Shown piece by piece: positions 42,622 through 50,689 of a stretch of 64,000 nucleotides of DNA. Within the stretch, counting starts at the first letter, position 1; each line of letters begins with the position of its first letter. Position numbers and translations under genes: made by a program. The stretch is from Aeropyrum sp. (GTDB taxonomy: Archaea > Thermoproteota > Thermoprotei_A > Sulfolobales > Acidilobaceae), in NCBI GenBank assembly GCA_015521685.1, contig WANT01000057.1, positions 1 to 64,000 on the forward strand, in the 5' to 3' direction. The notes below the pieces were generated by a model. The model did not search any database. It was not told the origin of the DNA and saw only the letters and a list, made by a program, of their open reading frames with translations.

Positions 42622-43995
42622 TTGGCCTCAGACAACAGATTCGCCCTAGCTGCCTTGGCCCTAGCCATTATTGCAATCCTAATCTCCCTCGCCGCCTTCG
42701 TCAATACAAGCTCAAAGATCTCAAGTATCGAGGATGACGTCTCCGCCATCAGCGAGGCTATAGAGGGGCTGGAGGAGAAGATTGCCAGATCCCCCGAGGT
42801 ACAGACGGAGACTGTAACTAAGACTGAGGTGGAGACTGAAACCGAGACTGTCGTTACTGAGAGGGTATCACTCACAGTGATAGGGCCTTGGGCTGGTGAT
42901 GAGGCCAAGTATTTCCAGGCCGTGCTAGACGAGTATATGAGGAGGAATCCCAACGTAGAGATAAAGTACGTCACTATGAGAGCTGAGGATGTGGCTACAG
43001 CCCTGCCCATACAGTTCGAGGCTGGCACCTCGCCAGCTGACGTAATCATAACTCCATGGGCTTGGTGGATTGTTGAGATGGCAAAGAAGGGGTATGTTGA
43101 GGACGTCAGCCGCCTTATAGATCCGGCGGACTACGTGCAGGGGACCGTAGAGAATGTAATGTGGGATGGTAAGGTGTGGGGGGCGCCTTTCACGATGTGG
43201 CTCAAGCCAGGCTTCTGGTATAAGAAGTCCTTCTTCGAGCAGTACGGCCTCAGCGAGCCCGAGAATCTTGACGAGTTTATGAATCTCCTCGCCACTCTCT
43301 CGCAGATAGAGGATCTCAAGAATCCGATAGTAACTGGGGATGGCGTAGGCTGGCCCATTAGCGATGTGGTAGAGCACTTCATAATAAATGTAGGGGGTCC
43401 TGATCTCCAGCTAGCCCTAATAGAAGGGGAGGCGAGATTCACAGACCCCGAGGTTAGGGCGGTATTCGAAAATTACATAGTGCCTATGATAGAGAACGGC
43501 TACTTCAGCGAGCCAATAGAGTGGACCCAAGCGATAACATTATGGTGGAACGGAGACTACGCCCTTTACTTCATGGGAACTTGGATAACTGGCATGGTAG
43601 ATGACCCGAACGACCTAGGCTTCTTCCCCCTACCTGGAGCTAAGGGTGTAGTCGGGGGAGCAGACTATATATTCGTTCCCAAATCAGCTCCTAACAAGGA
43701 GATGGCCCTAGACCTCCTCAAGTTCTTGGCTACCGAGGGACAGGCAGTCCATGTATCCCAGCCAGCTGGTAAGATACCGACGTGGCTGGAGGTCCCAACA
43801 GAGCAGCTCTGGGCTCCAATGCAGGGAGTCTACGCCAAGGTGAAGGAGCTAAACCTGCAGATTCTACCCGATCTGGACGATAGCGTTGGAGGAGATTGGC
43901 AGACACTCTTCTGGGACCAGCTTAAGCTGTTGTGGGTCAGCCCTGACAAGCTGGACCAGGTCCTGCAGACGCTTGACCAGGAGTTCCCCAGTTAG
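42622..43995 (+). CDS. Sugar ABC transporter, substrate-binding protein
   Basis: Extracytoplasmic solute-binding lipid- or helix-anchored protein of family 1. From the TTG at 42622 (GGGAG six bases before it) it reads ASDNRFALAALALAIIAILI, a membrane anchor. A coiled coil follows (SSKISSIEDDVSAISEAIEGLEE), then a Thr/Glu-rich stalk (TETVTKTEVETETETVV). The binding domain starts SLTVIGPWAGDEAKYFQAVLDEY and includes SPADVIITPWAWWIVEMAKKG, WGAPFTMWLKPGFWYKK and YALYFMGTWITG. The TTG at 42607 would add five residues. The stalk is typical of crenarchaeal binding proteins outside the S-layer zone. Trehalose, maltose or glucose are possible ligands; the sequence does not decide. Confidence 0.88.
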   Translation: MASDNRFALAALALAIIAILISLAAFVNTSSKISSIEDDVSAISEAIEGLEEKIARSPEVQTETVTKTEVETETETVVTERVSLTVIGPWAGDEAKYFQAVLDEYMRRNPNVEIKYVTMRAEDVATALPIQFEAGTSPADVIITPWAWWIVEMAKKGYVEDVSRLIDPADYVQGTVENVMWDGKVWGAPFTMWLKPGFWYKKSFFEQYGLSEPENLDEFMNLLATLSQIEDLKNPIVTGDGVGWPISDVVEHFIINVGGPDLQLALIEGEARFTDPEVRAVFENYIVPMIENGYFSEPIEWTQAITLWWNGDYALYFMGTWITGMVDDPNDLGFFPLPGAKGVVGGADYIFVPKSAPNKEMALDLLKFLATEGQAVHVSQPAGKIPTWLEVPTEQLWAPMQGVYAKVKELNLQILPDLDDSVGGDWQTLFWDQLKLLWVSPDKLDQVLQTLDQEFPS

Positions 43996-44111
43996 GGTTG
44001 AAATTCTGAGACTAGTGTATTCTAAGTCGTTAGCCACGGTTTTTTACACAATATCCTTTAGGAAGCTCTAGATATGAGTAGTGAGGCCCGGGGGCTACGT
44101 AGCTAAATGTT

Positions 44112-45080
44112 TTGGCATGGACTCGCTTTGAGGCGGAGCGGGGTAGGTCGTGTTTGTCTCGTGTTGGAGACTCGCCTCTTTCCCTGAAGATTAAGGAGCA
44201 TGTTAGGGCCTACCTATTCCTCCTTCCTGCCTTGGCTCTCCTGTCAGTTTTCGTCATCTACCCTATCGCCGGAACTATTTCAATAAGCCTGCGTAGTGAG
44301 GAAGGCTTCACGCTAGGGAACTATATTGCAGTCGTAACTGAGAGATCGCCTACCAAGGCTTTGATAATATCCGAGAATCTAGGAGGCGCTCCGCCTTGGG
44401 GCGCGCTTCTGCATAACGCGGTTTGGATTCTAGTACATGTCCCAGCAACTACAGCTCTGGGGCTTGTTCTAGCCTACATGCTAACCCACGTTTATGGCAG
44501 GAGCGTGGTTAAGAGCCTCATCTTCGTAAGCATGGTTATACCTATGGTTGTCGGCGGGCTCATAATCAGGTTTATCTTCGATGGGCAGGTGGGCGTTATA
44601 CCTAGGCTGATGGGAGGCCTAGGTTTGGAGGACCTCGCGAGGACTTGGACAGCCTATCCTGAGACTTCCCTCGCCAGCTTGATAATCGGTTCTATCTGGC
44701 TCTGGCTAGGCTTCAGCCTCACTATACACTCGGCGGCCGTCGACAACATACCTAGGAGTTATATCGAGGCTGCTAGGATAGATGGGGCGTCTGAGCTACA
44801 GATATTCAGATACATTGTGGTCCCAGCCGTATGGCCCGCTACCCTCACAGTCGCGGTCATGACACTCCTCTGGGACCTAAAGATATTCGATATTGTCTAC
44901 GCCGCAACACAGGGAGGCCCAGGGGGCTCTTCAACTGTTCTCGCCTACGTTATGTGGTTATATTTCGCTAGAGCCTTGGACTATGGGAAGGCCGCGGCTA
45001 CTGCTGTTATACTAACCATCCTAACGCTGGTGGCTGCTGCCTACCTGGTTAGAAGGTCTTTGGGGGTGGAGAAGAGGTGA
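44112..45080 (+). CDS. Sugar ABC transporter permease (MalF-like)
   Basis: A 322-residue permease with six main helices. The first is AYLFLLPALALLSVFVIYPIAGT, and the others lie at ALLHNAVWILVHVPATTALGLVL, LIFVSMVIPMVVGGLIIRFIF, LIIGSIWLWLGFSL, LTVAVMTLLW and AATAVILTILTLVAAAYLV. The ATPase-coupling EAA loop is YIEAARIDGASELQIFRYIVVP. The TTG at 44112 lacks a ribosome site; the TTG at 44154, with GGTAGGT six bases upstream, is a good alternative that removes 14 residues. The gene ends with a GTGA overlap to the second permease. Confidence 0.9.
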   Translation: MAWTRFEAERGRSCLSRVGDSPLSLKIKEHVRAYLFLLPALALLSVFVIYPIAGTISISLRSEEGFTLGNYIAVVTERSPTKALIISENLGGAPPWGALLHNAVWILVHVPATTALGLVLAYMLTHVYGRSVVKSLIFVSMVIPMVVGGLIIRFIFDGQVGVIPRLMGGLGLEDLARTWTAYPETSLASLIIGSIWLWLGFSLTIHSAAVDNIPRSYIEAARIDGASELQIFRYIVVPAVWPATLTVAVMTLLWDLKIFDIVYAATQGGPGGSSTVLAYVMWLYFARALDYGKAAATAVILTILTLVAAAYLVRRSLGVEKR

Positions 45081-45925
45081 GGCTGAAGCATGTGCTGAGG
45101 CCTGCTGTTATAATTAGCAACTTAGTGGCGTGGCTAGTAGCCCTACTATGGCTACTGCCCTTCGTCGGCCTCTTCATGACATCGACGAGGCCCTTCGAGG
45201 AGGTTGTACTGCAGGGCTGGTGGTCCCTCGCGGGGAATTATACTCTAGCCAACTATGTTGAGGTCCTCACAGATCCACAATACGACCTAGCTACGGGCTT
45301 CAAGAACTCCTTCATAGTCGCACTACCAAGCACACTAGCCCCACTGCTAATAGCTGCTCTAGCTGCATACGCCTTCTCCCGGTTCAGCTTCACAATGCGC
45401 AATCTTCTCTTCGTCACGATACTGGTGATCATGGCTATACCTCAGCAGACTATGGTAATCCCCCTCTTTTTCCTACTAAAGTCTATGGGCCTTCTAGACC
45501 AGCTGCTGGGCGTAATACTTATCCACAGCTCCTGGGGGATTGCCTGGATTACGTTCTTCATGAGAAACTACTTCTCCATGCTGCCCCGCGACGTGGAAGA
45601 GGCTGCGAGAGTCGATGGAGCCTCCTACGCCACGATCTTTTTCAGGATTATACTGCCCTTGAGCCTCCCCGCCCTAGCAGCAGCCGCCGCTATCCAGTTC
45701 ACCTGGGTGTGGGCCGACTTCTTCTTCGCACTCATATTCCTCTACTCCCCCGAGAACATGGTCATAACTCAGAAGGTAGTTACCATTAAGGGGCAGTACC
45801 AGATCGATTGGGGTCTGCTCTCCGCAGGCTCCATACTGGCTATGATACCACCAGTCTTAGTTTACGCTGCCCTCCAGAAGTACTATCTAAGAGGGATGGC
45901 GGGCTGGGTCACGGGTAAGGGGTGA
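45077..45925 (+). CDS. Sugar ABC transporter permease (MalG-like)
   Basis: Second permease of the importer, 282 residues. Helices include LVAWLVALLWLLPFVGLFM, LIAALAAYAFSRFSF, LLFVTILVIMAIPQQTMVIPLFFLL, VILIHSSWGIAWITFFM, ALAAAAAIQFTWVWADFFFALI and ILAMIPPVLVYAALQ. The EAA motif is DVEEAARVDGASYATIFFRIILP, which contacts the ATPase. The start GTG overlaps the preceding stop by four bases (GTGA), and its own stop overlaps the ATPase start in the same way. The three genes therefore form a translationally coupled block behind the binding protein. Confidence 0.92.
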   Translation: MRLKHVLRPAVIISNLVAWLVALLWLLPFVGLFMTSTRPFEEVVLQGWWSLAGNYTLANYVEVLTDPQYDLATGFKNSFIVALPSTLAPLLIAALAAYAFSRFSFTMRNLLFVTILVIMAIPQQTMVIPLFFLLKSMGLLDQLLGVILIHSSWGIAWITFFMRNYFSMLPRDVEEAARVDGASYATIFFRIILPLSLPALAAAAAIQFTWVWADFFFALIFLYSPENMVITQKVVTIKGQYQIDWGLLSAGSILAMIPPVLVYAALQKYYLRGMAGWVTGKG

Positions 45926-47043
45926 CTAGTGGGATGGCGAGTGTTAGGCTGGAGTCCGTTGTGAAGAGGTTCGGCAGGACTATTGCGGTGGATAGAGTCT
46001 CGCTCGAGATTGGGGATGGAGAGTTCTTCGTCCTACTCGGGCCCAGTGGGTGCGGGAAGACCACGACGCTCCGCCTCATAGCGGGGCTAGAGTACCCTGA
46101 TGAGGGGAGGGTCTACATTGGAGGTGAGGACGTAACATATCGAGAGCCTGGTGAGAGGAACGTAGCGATGGTTTTCCAGAACTATGCTCTCTACCCCAAC
46201 ATGAATGTATACGACAACATAGCCTTCCCCCTCAAGGTCAGGAGGAGGAAGCTGGGTCTAAGCAACTCTGATATTAGAGAGAGGGTGCTCGAGGTTGCCA
46301 GGATGCTGAGGATAGAGGAACTGCTAGACAGGAAGCCCGGCCAGCTGAGCGGGGGCCAGCAGCAGAGAGTCGCTCTAGCCAGGGCCCTGGTAAGGAGGCC
46401 CAGCGTCTGGCTTATGGACGAGCCTCTAAGCAACCTCGACGCCCTTCTTAGAATTGCAATGAGGGCCGAGCTGAAGAGGCTACAGAAGGAGCTAGGTATA
46501 ACCACGATATATGTAACCCACGACCAGGCAGAGGCGCTTAGCATGGCGGACAGGATCGCGGTAATGGATAGGGGTAGGGTTATGCAGGTAGGCAGCCCCC
46601 AAGAAGTATTCCTAGAGCCTAGACACGTGTTCGTTGCCACTTTCCTCGGCTCTCCACCCATGAATATAGTGAGGTGCCGCATATCCTATAGCCAGGAGAC
46701 GGCGCAGATCTCCTGCCCGGGCTTCACGAGGATAGTACCCCAAACTGTAGGTGAGGGGGAGGTCTACCTTGGCATAAGGCCAGAATTCATAAAGATAGCC
46801 CCCCATAGCGGGGAGGGAGCTTTGAGAGCCGAGGTCCTCGTCGTAGAGCCCCTAGGTGTAGAGAAGATAATCACCGCATCCCTCGACGGCGAGACTCAGA
46901 TAAAGATTAAGACAGCCCTAGACGTTGAGGTCAAGCCGGGAGACACCATCTATCTCGAGTTGGACTGGAGCCGTGTTAGTGTGTTCGACGCTGAAAGTGG
47001 GAGAATCCTCGAAACACTGACAAAAGAGCTTAGAGAACCCTAG
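45922..47043 (+). CDS. Sugar ABC transporter ATPase (MalK/MsmX/GlcV-like)
   Basis: A 373-residue ATPase. Walker A GPSGCGKT (about residue 40), Q-loop VFQNYALYPNMNVYDN, signature [19 protein letters not shown], Walker B VWLMDEPLSNLDA and the H-loop TIYVTHDQAEALSMAD. The C-terminal regulatory OB-fold domain (residues about 240-373) includes YLGIRPEFIKIAP and VEPLGVEKIITA. A 70-base piece of this gene (46337-46406, spanning the signature) recurs exactly 2.3 kb downstream as an isolated fragment. GTG start at 45922 overlaps the permease stop. Confidence 0.95.
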   Translation: MTSGMASVRLESVVKRFGRTIAVDRVSLEIGDGEFFVLLGPSGCGKTTTLRLIAGLEYPDEGRVYIGGEDVTYREPGERNVAMVFQNYALYPNMNVYDNIAFPLKVRRRKLGLSNSDIRERVLEVARMLRIEELLDRKPGQLSGGQQQRVALARALVRRPSVWLMDEPLSNLDALLRIAMRAELKRLQKELGITTIYVTHDQAEALSMADRIAVMDRGRVMQVGSPQEVFLEPRHVFVATFLGSPPMNIVRCRISYSQETAQISCPGFTRIVPQTVGEGEVYLGIRPEFIKIAPHSGEGALRAEVLVVEPLGVEKIITASLDGETQIKIKTALDVEVKPGDTIYLELDWSRVSVFDAESGRILETLTKELREP

Positions 47044-47090
47044 AACAAAAAGGAGGGAAGGACTATTCAAGAATCCACCAGCTACTGGAA

Positions 47091-47273
47091 CTACTTTGAT
47101 GACTCCCTGGAGCTGAGGAGAGACCCGGCAATCATAAGAATGACGCCGAGATAGCCTAGAACCAGCACAATGAGGCCGCTAAAGTCGGCCCCAGCCTCCG
47201 TAACCAGCTCGAACAGGCCTAGTGTGGCGGCACCGAGCCAAACCGCCAGTCCTAGCCTCCACATGTCCACCAT
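47091..47273 (-). CDS. Small two-helix membrane protein (60 aa)
   Basis: Not recognised. The 60-residue product starts MVDMWRLGLAVWLGAATLGL, a first membrane helix. Then come an acidic turn (TEAGADFSG) and a second helix LIVLVLGYLGVILMIAGSLL with a short polar tail (SSRESSK). This hairpin layout is common in small archaeal membrane subunits. It converges with the ABC operon, ending 48 bases after the ATPase stop. No strong ribosome site; an internal ATG at codon 4 is possible. Given its length it could be spurious, but the hydrophobic pattern and G+C-matched codons favour a gene. Confidence 0.5.
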   Translation of the reverse strand: MVDMWRLGLAVWLGAATLGLFELVTEAGADFSGLIVLVLGYLGVILMIAGSLLSSRESSK

Positions 47274-47325
47274 GAGGTGTGGACCCCCCGAGACGTCGTG
47301 TATATGGATCTACCCTATACTCATA

Positions 47326-47450
47326 TTTAATGAAAGCCCTCTTAACGAAGAGAGTATTAGAGCCCTAACCAACACCACGCCTCCTAAGCGCATCTCGAGC
47401 CAGGACGGCCCTAACCAGGGCCTCTCTCACAATATCCTCTAAATCCTACG
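47326..47450 (-). pseudogene. Remnant copy of the 3' end of the small partner gene at 48833-49084
   Basis: A 29-base block at 47357-47385 is identical to 48825-48853. Weaker similarity extends on both sides (about 47326-47445 against 48793-48911). Read on the minus strand, 47430-47365 encodes VREALVRAVLARDALRRRGVG and a stop. This matches the C-terminus of the small protein at 48833 with three changes, and a TAG interrupts the frame a few codons upstream. The promoter-proximal part is gone. I read it as a decayed second copy of the accessory module. The rest of 47451-47583 shows nothing recognisable. Confidence 0.7.
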
Positions 47451-47583
47451 CTACTCTCCCTCTAGTAGCCTGAGCAAACCCCTCAGCCGGCTTCATTGTT
47501 TCAGTATTCCCGGCTCAGCTCTAATTCAAAGCCTCATGGATGTTTTAGGCTAGCTAGTTTCTCTCGTTTCTTGCTATTTTCGT

Positions 47584-48051
47584 TTATAGTGTTATTTTGA
47601 ATAGTTCGCTATGGGTTAATATTTTTGTAATTTCTAAGTTTTGCTGTTTTATGAAATTCTTGAGTTTTCTATCTAGTGTGAGAAATATCAATTTGCGGGT
47701 GGATGCTGTTGCGTAGAGGATGTTATCAATCATGTCGCCGTGGCCTAGTAGTTTCATTTCATAGGCTATAGAATAGGCTTGTGGATTTGGGTGGATGGCT
47801 TCCAGATAGTCCGACTGCTCTATTATCTTAATTGTGGCTTTGATCTCGTGGGGCTTGGGACCTTGTCTTCTACGTTGGGATTCTCGGGCGATCTTGGAGA
47901 CTACCTCTATGAATGATACTGGAGAGTAGTATATCTTTATCTTGCCCTCCAATGCCAGAGAACGCAATTCCAGCAAATCCGAGCCAGTCACACCCTCAAC
48001 CTCTATTCCAAATACTGGTAGGAGGTACGTGGAGTCTAGAAGTATATGCAA
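47584..48051 (-). CDS. VapC-type PIN-domain toxin
   Basis: PIN ribonuclease of a type II toxin-antitoxin pair. From the TTG at 48051 the product is 155 residues: HILLDSTYLLPVFGIEV with the first catalytic Asp, YSPVSFIEVVSKIARES with the Glu, HGDMIDNILYATASTRKLIFLTLDRKL with the two further Asp residues. The open frame continues 19 codons upstream inside the antitoxin gene, but that part is Lys/Arg/Ser-rich and without homology. Starting at 48051 gives a four-base gap after the antitoxin stop, the usual VapBC arrangement. The G+C content is clearly lower than in flanking housekeeping genes. An RNase target is not predictable. Confidence 0.82.
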   Translation of the reverse strand: MHILLDSTYLLPVFGIEVEGVTGSDLLELRSLALEGKIKIYYSPVSFIEVVSKIARESQRRRQGPKPHEIKATIKIIEQSDYLEAIHPNPQAYSIAYEMKLLGHGDMIDNILYATASTRKLIFLTLDRKLKNFIKQQNLEITKILTHSELFKITL

Positions 48052-48055
48052 CCTA

Positions 48056-48331
48056 TTATCGGACCCACTCTTTTTGCTCACTTTCACTTTCCTCCTCGAA
48101 CTCCTCAACAGTCGTTCTCGACCACATCCTTCTTCTTACTACAAGCAAGAATGGGTCTGGAGCCCTCTCAATTACAATATGCTCCCCCTCAGCCCTCACA
48201 ATAACTTGGTCACCCTCACTGAGCCCTACAGCATCCAACACTTCCCTAGGCAGATATATAGCTCTCTTCTTACCCACTCTAAGCTTCCTCACAACTGGCA
48301 GCTTCCCCTTACCTGGCATAGTGTCTGGCAC
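48056..48331 (-). CDS. VapB-type antitoxin, SpoVT-AbrB fold
   Basis: The 91-residue antitoxin has an N-terminal swapped-hairpin AbrB domain: VRKLRVGKKRAIYLPREVLDAVGLSEGDQVIVRAEGEH in pattern (residues about 14-52). A C-terminal acidic region ends in TTVEEFEEESESEQKEW, which should wrap the PIN toxin and block its active site. It binds its own promoter as a dimer in other systems. The start used here is ATG-type at 48331 (MPDTMPGKGK); the ATG at codon 5 is an alternative. Immediately followed by the PIN gene, so the pair is an operon read leftward. Confidence 0.85.
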   Translation of the reverse strand: MPDTMPGKGKLPVVRKLRVGKKRAIYLPREVLDAVGLSEGDQVIVRAEGEHIVIERAPDPFLLVVRRRMWSRTTVEEFEEESESEQKEWVR

Positions 48332-48624
48332 CAGGTAACAATGTAGAGCCTGGCATATTTAAGATTATTAGAAGGTGGAGTGCACGAACACAATTGTGGC
48401 CGGCGAACTAACATATGTCCTGCATCGTGGCCTAACATCCTCACAATTTAGAAATGTAACACCTTAGCATAATCGAATAAAATGTGGCGTGACTATATTG
48501 TTTAAAATTATGACCTACATCTAAACTCAATATAAAAATCTGCAACATAGTCCTACTTCTTCAAGGTAAAGACAAGATGTAGAGTTAACTCACAGATGTT
48601 AGCGCAATAAACGAGCTACCATGT
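48332..48624. other. Non-coding stretch upstream of the antitoxin
   Basis: About 290 bases without a supported gene. It holds A/T-rich TATA-like runs (for example near 48500-48535) that could drive the antitoxin operon leftward. I see no repeat array or tRNA. Confidence 0.4.
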
Positions 48625-48720
48625 AGGAAGCCGGCCAGCTGAGCGGGGGCCAGCAGCAGAGAGTCGCTCTAGCCAGGGCCCTGGTAAGGAGGCCCAGCGT
48701 TCAGCCTAATGACGAGCCTC
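48625..48720 (+). pseudogene. Isolated fragment copied from the sugar ABC ATPase gene
   Basis: Bases 48631-48700 are identical to 46337-46406 of the ATPase gene, covering the codons for the ABC signature and the following helix. Similarity continues at lower level to 48719. One C is missing at the left end (48630/48631 against 46336/46337), which breaks the frame, and nothing else of the gene is nearby. The copy is in the same orientation as its source, 2.3 kb downstream. The near-perfect identity means a recent event or conservation by gene conversion. No terminal repeats are visible at its edges. Confidence 0.85.
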
Positions 48721-48832
48721 CATAGGTCTATCATAGGGAGTGAACACCCTTCCCTCCAGACTCCGGAAAAATGAACCTACCTCCACACTTCCAATTTAAG
48801 TGAAGCTTCCCAAACAAAAAAGTGTTAGAGCC

Positions 48833-49084
48833 CTAACCAACACCACGCCTCCTGAGCCTATCCCTAGCCATAATAGCTCTAACCAAAGCCTCCCTCACAG
48901 CAGGTATCCTCCACATTTCCCTATCAGCCCTCCAAGCCTCCAGGAGCCACCTATCCCTAATCTCAAACCACCTCTTACCCAGCTTTCTAACCATTTCAGC
49001 CTCCCACCTAGCCTGCCTCATAACATCCTCCATATTCCTACGCCTCTCATCCCTGAGCTGTCTAAGCAACCTATTTCTTGCCAT
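48833..49084 (-). CDS. Small Arg-rich helical protein, partner of the nucleotidyltransferase
   Basis: An 83-residue protein of unknown family (start MARNRLLRQLRDERRRNME). It is almost wholly helical and very rich in Arg, Glu, Met and Trp (EAEMVRKLGKRWFEIRDRW, LLEAWRADREMWRIPAVRE), ending ARDRLRRRGVG. The ATG at 49084 has GGTGA seven bases upstream, formed by the stop of the preceding gene, so its translation is coupled. Gene pairs of a nucleotidyltransferase-fold protein and a small helical protein often act as toxin-antitoxin modules, which is a plausible reading here. A remnant of its 3' end occurs at 47365-47430, showing that this module was once duplicated. Confidence 0.65.
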   Translation of the reverse strand: MARNRLLRQLRDERRRNMEDVMRQARWEAEMVRKLGKRWFEIRDRWLLEAWRADREMWRIPAVREALVRAIMARDRLRRRGVG

Positions 49085-49090
49085 CAAAAT

Positions 49091-49735
49091 TCACCCTTCC
49101 AGAATACTACAATCAACCTGTAATACCATACACCAATTCTTTAGCTCGTCTTTGTTGATGGCATCTACCAATAGCGTATACAGAAAGACTGCATCACCTA
49201 TGTCTTTGTCTGATCCTAATTTCAGCTTATAGGCTATTTGTAGTTCAATTGGTGAAATTCTAATTCTAAACTTGCCATTTACAATGACTGTAACGTTGTT
49301 ATTCAGCGCGTATCTGTGAATATCAGTCCTCGCAAGCTTTGCTTCGATGTTTGGGAGCAAGCTATCTTCATAAATGAATCTCACACCGTACCCCTCAGCA
49401 AGGTAATGTCTGTAAAGTTGTCTTAGGGATTCCTCAGCCTCTATACTCCCTTGTAGTAGTGTGAAACCTTCCATACGGGCCAACCTGCATAACTCTAGAA
49501 AATCTTCTTCATCTAAATACTCCAAAATAAAATATAAGTCATCACTCCTCCTACTCCTGCCAAAAAGGATTGCTATATATCCAGCAACCACAACATATCT
49601 AATGCCAAAATCTTCGAGAAGCTTCGCAAATCTAAACGCTTAATCGTCCTCCGGCAGCAACATCCATTTTGACAGCCATACCATCCTTCTGCCCTTGTCA
49701 TAGACCAAGGCGTCGCTAGAATCGCGTACAGGCAA
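49091..49735 (-). pseudogene. Nucleotidyltransferase-fold protein interrupted by an in-frame TAA
   Basis: The frame from TTG 49735 encodes 31 residues (containing LVYDKGRRMVWLSKWMLLP), stops at TAA 49642-49640, then continues in the same frame as RFAKLLEDFGIRYVVVAGYI and ILFGRSRRSDD to TGA 49091. The second part alone has no start before GTG 49591, which would cut off the conserved VVVAGYIAILFGRSR entry of MNT/DUF6036-type nucleotidyltransferases. The metal motif reads S-D-D-L-Y where D-x-D is expected, so the second Asp is lost. The rest (LLPNIEAKLARTDIHRY, RIRISPIELQIAYKLKLGSDKDIGDAVFLYTLL) fits the family. It is probably an inactivated toxin-like enzyme; readthrough would be the alternative. 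Confidence 0.65.
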
Positions 49736-49742
49736 TCACAAT

Positions 49743-50110
49743 TACCTCGGATTTACTACTCAAATATATTTGATATTCTAGAGCACTGTATAATTTAAAT
49801 TCAAGCTCAAACATCAGATTATCTTCAGTAAATAAGCATAAGATAATTAAAATAATAACCCCTTCATACCTTATCTCTTCAAAAATTTTTGAAAATCTAG
49901 AAAAATTGTTTATATTTTAAAATTAAGTATTACTAGACTTTTATAATATAAATATGTATAAGTAATGAATTTTTCTTAATACAATTTTTATAATATTAGT
50001 AAACAAGCCATTTAGCTTAAGCGGTGTTGTAAATTTAAAGCTCATGACCGCATTCATGGCAGTTTTCGAATAACGTATACTATTGATCTTAACGAAGTTA
50101 TAGCAATGTA
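49743..50110. other. Extremely AT-rich intergenic island
   Basis: No gene is supported between 49736 and 50137. Counting G and C per 60-base line gives 15, 12, 8 and 15 for the four lines 49801-50040, i.e. 13-25% against well over half in most of the window. Runs of A and T (AAAAATTTTTGAAAAT near 49880) suggest curved or easily melted DNA. It may hold promoters for the neighbouring genes, be a scar of an inserted element, or act in chromatin or replication; nothing in it decides. Confidence 0.6.
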
Positions 50111-50137
50111 AATAGCACCTAATTCTCTCAGACTAGA

Positions 50138-50689
50138 TTGAGTGTGAGCCTTATGCTTCTGGCTAGGCTTATTGTTTCAGCTGTTGTTGTTTTGGTTGTG
50201 TTCATTGTGTTTACTGTGGTGGTTGCGGCCTGGTTCATGGTTGAGAGGTTTTCCGGGGAGGGTTCGAGTGCTGTTGTGACGGTTACTTCTGTCTATACTG
50301 TGACTCATACGGTCACAGCTGGGGGGTTCTCTGGGGGTGAAGGGTGGGTTCCCCTCTCTGTGGAAGGTGGTGTTGTGTGGCTGGGGGTTGAGGAGGGGAG
50401 TGTGGATGCCGATGGTGTTGGTGGTGAGGATCTGTATGTGCTTGAGGCCTCTCTATACAACTATGGTGACGCGGCTCTCGAGGTTGAGGTTGTTATGATA
50501 GGTGGTGCTAAGGGTTTTATGCCGAAGCCCGTGGTGGTGGAGCCTGGTAGTTTCTCGACTCTAAGGGCCTATTTCCACGGCTTGAGGGTTGAGCCGGGTG
50601 GGGAGGTTGGTTTTGTGGTTGTTGTATCTGGCGTTCCCGTTGGAGGGGTTGCCTCTGTTGTTAGTTCGGTGAGTACACTGAATCGGTAG
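50138..50689 (+). CDS. Membrane-anchored extracytoplasmic protein with Thr/Val stalk
   Basis: Not a recognised family. The 183-residue product has an N-terminal hydrophobic helix (LLARLIVSAVVVLVVFIVFTVVVAAWFMV). It is followed by a Thr/Val-rich stalk (AVVTVTSVYTVTHTVTAGG) and a beta-rich domain with EDLYVLEASLYNYGDAALEVEVVMIGG and PVVVEPGSFSTLRAYFHGLRVEPGGEVGFVVVV, a pattern reminiscent of an immunoglobulin-like fold. Codon use is unusual, with very many GTG/GTT and GGT/GGG codons, unlike most neighbours. The start at 50138 (GTG AGT GTG) follows AT-rich DNA; the start choice is uncertain. It may be a secreted surface protein or an archaeal type IV pilin relative without a clear class III signal cleavage site. 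Confidence 0.62.
   Translation: MSVSLMLLARLIVSAVVVLVVFIVFTVVVAAWFMVERFSGEGSSAVVTVTSVYTVTHTVTAGGFSGGEGWVPLSVEGGVVWLGVEEGSVDADGVGGEDLYVLEASLYNYGDAALEVEVVMIGGAKGFMPKPVVVEPGSFSTLRAYFHGLRVEPGGEVGFVVVVSGVPVGGVASVVSSVSTLNR

Noticed and set aside
47850-48350. Plus-strand open frames over the VapBC genes
   Set aside because: Antisense to AbrB and PIN domains with clear motifs; Ser/Pro/Leu-rich composition is typical of shadows.
48332-48830. CRISPR or short tandem repeat array
   Set aside because: Only a single copied ABC-ATPase fragment and A/T-rich words are present; no regularly spaced repeats occur here or elsewhere in the window.
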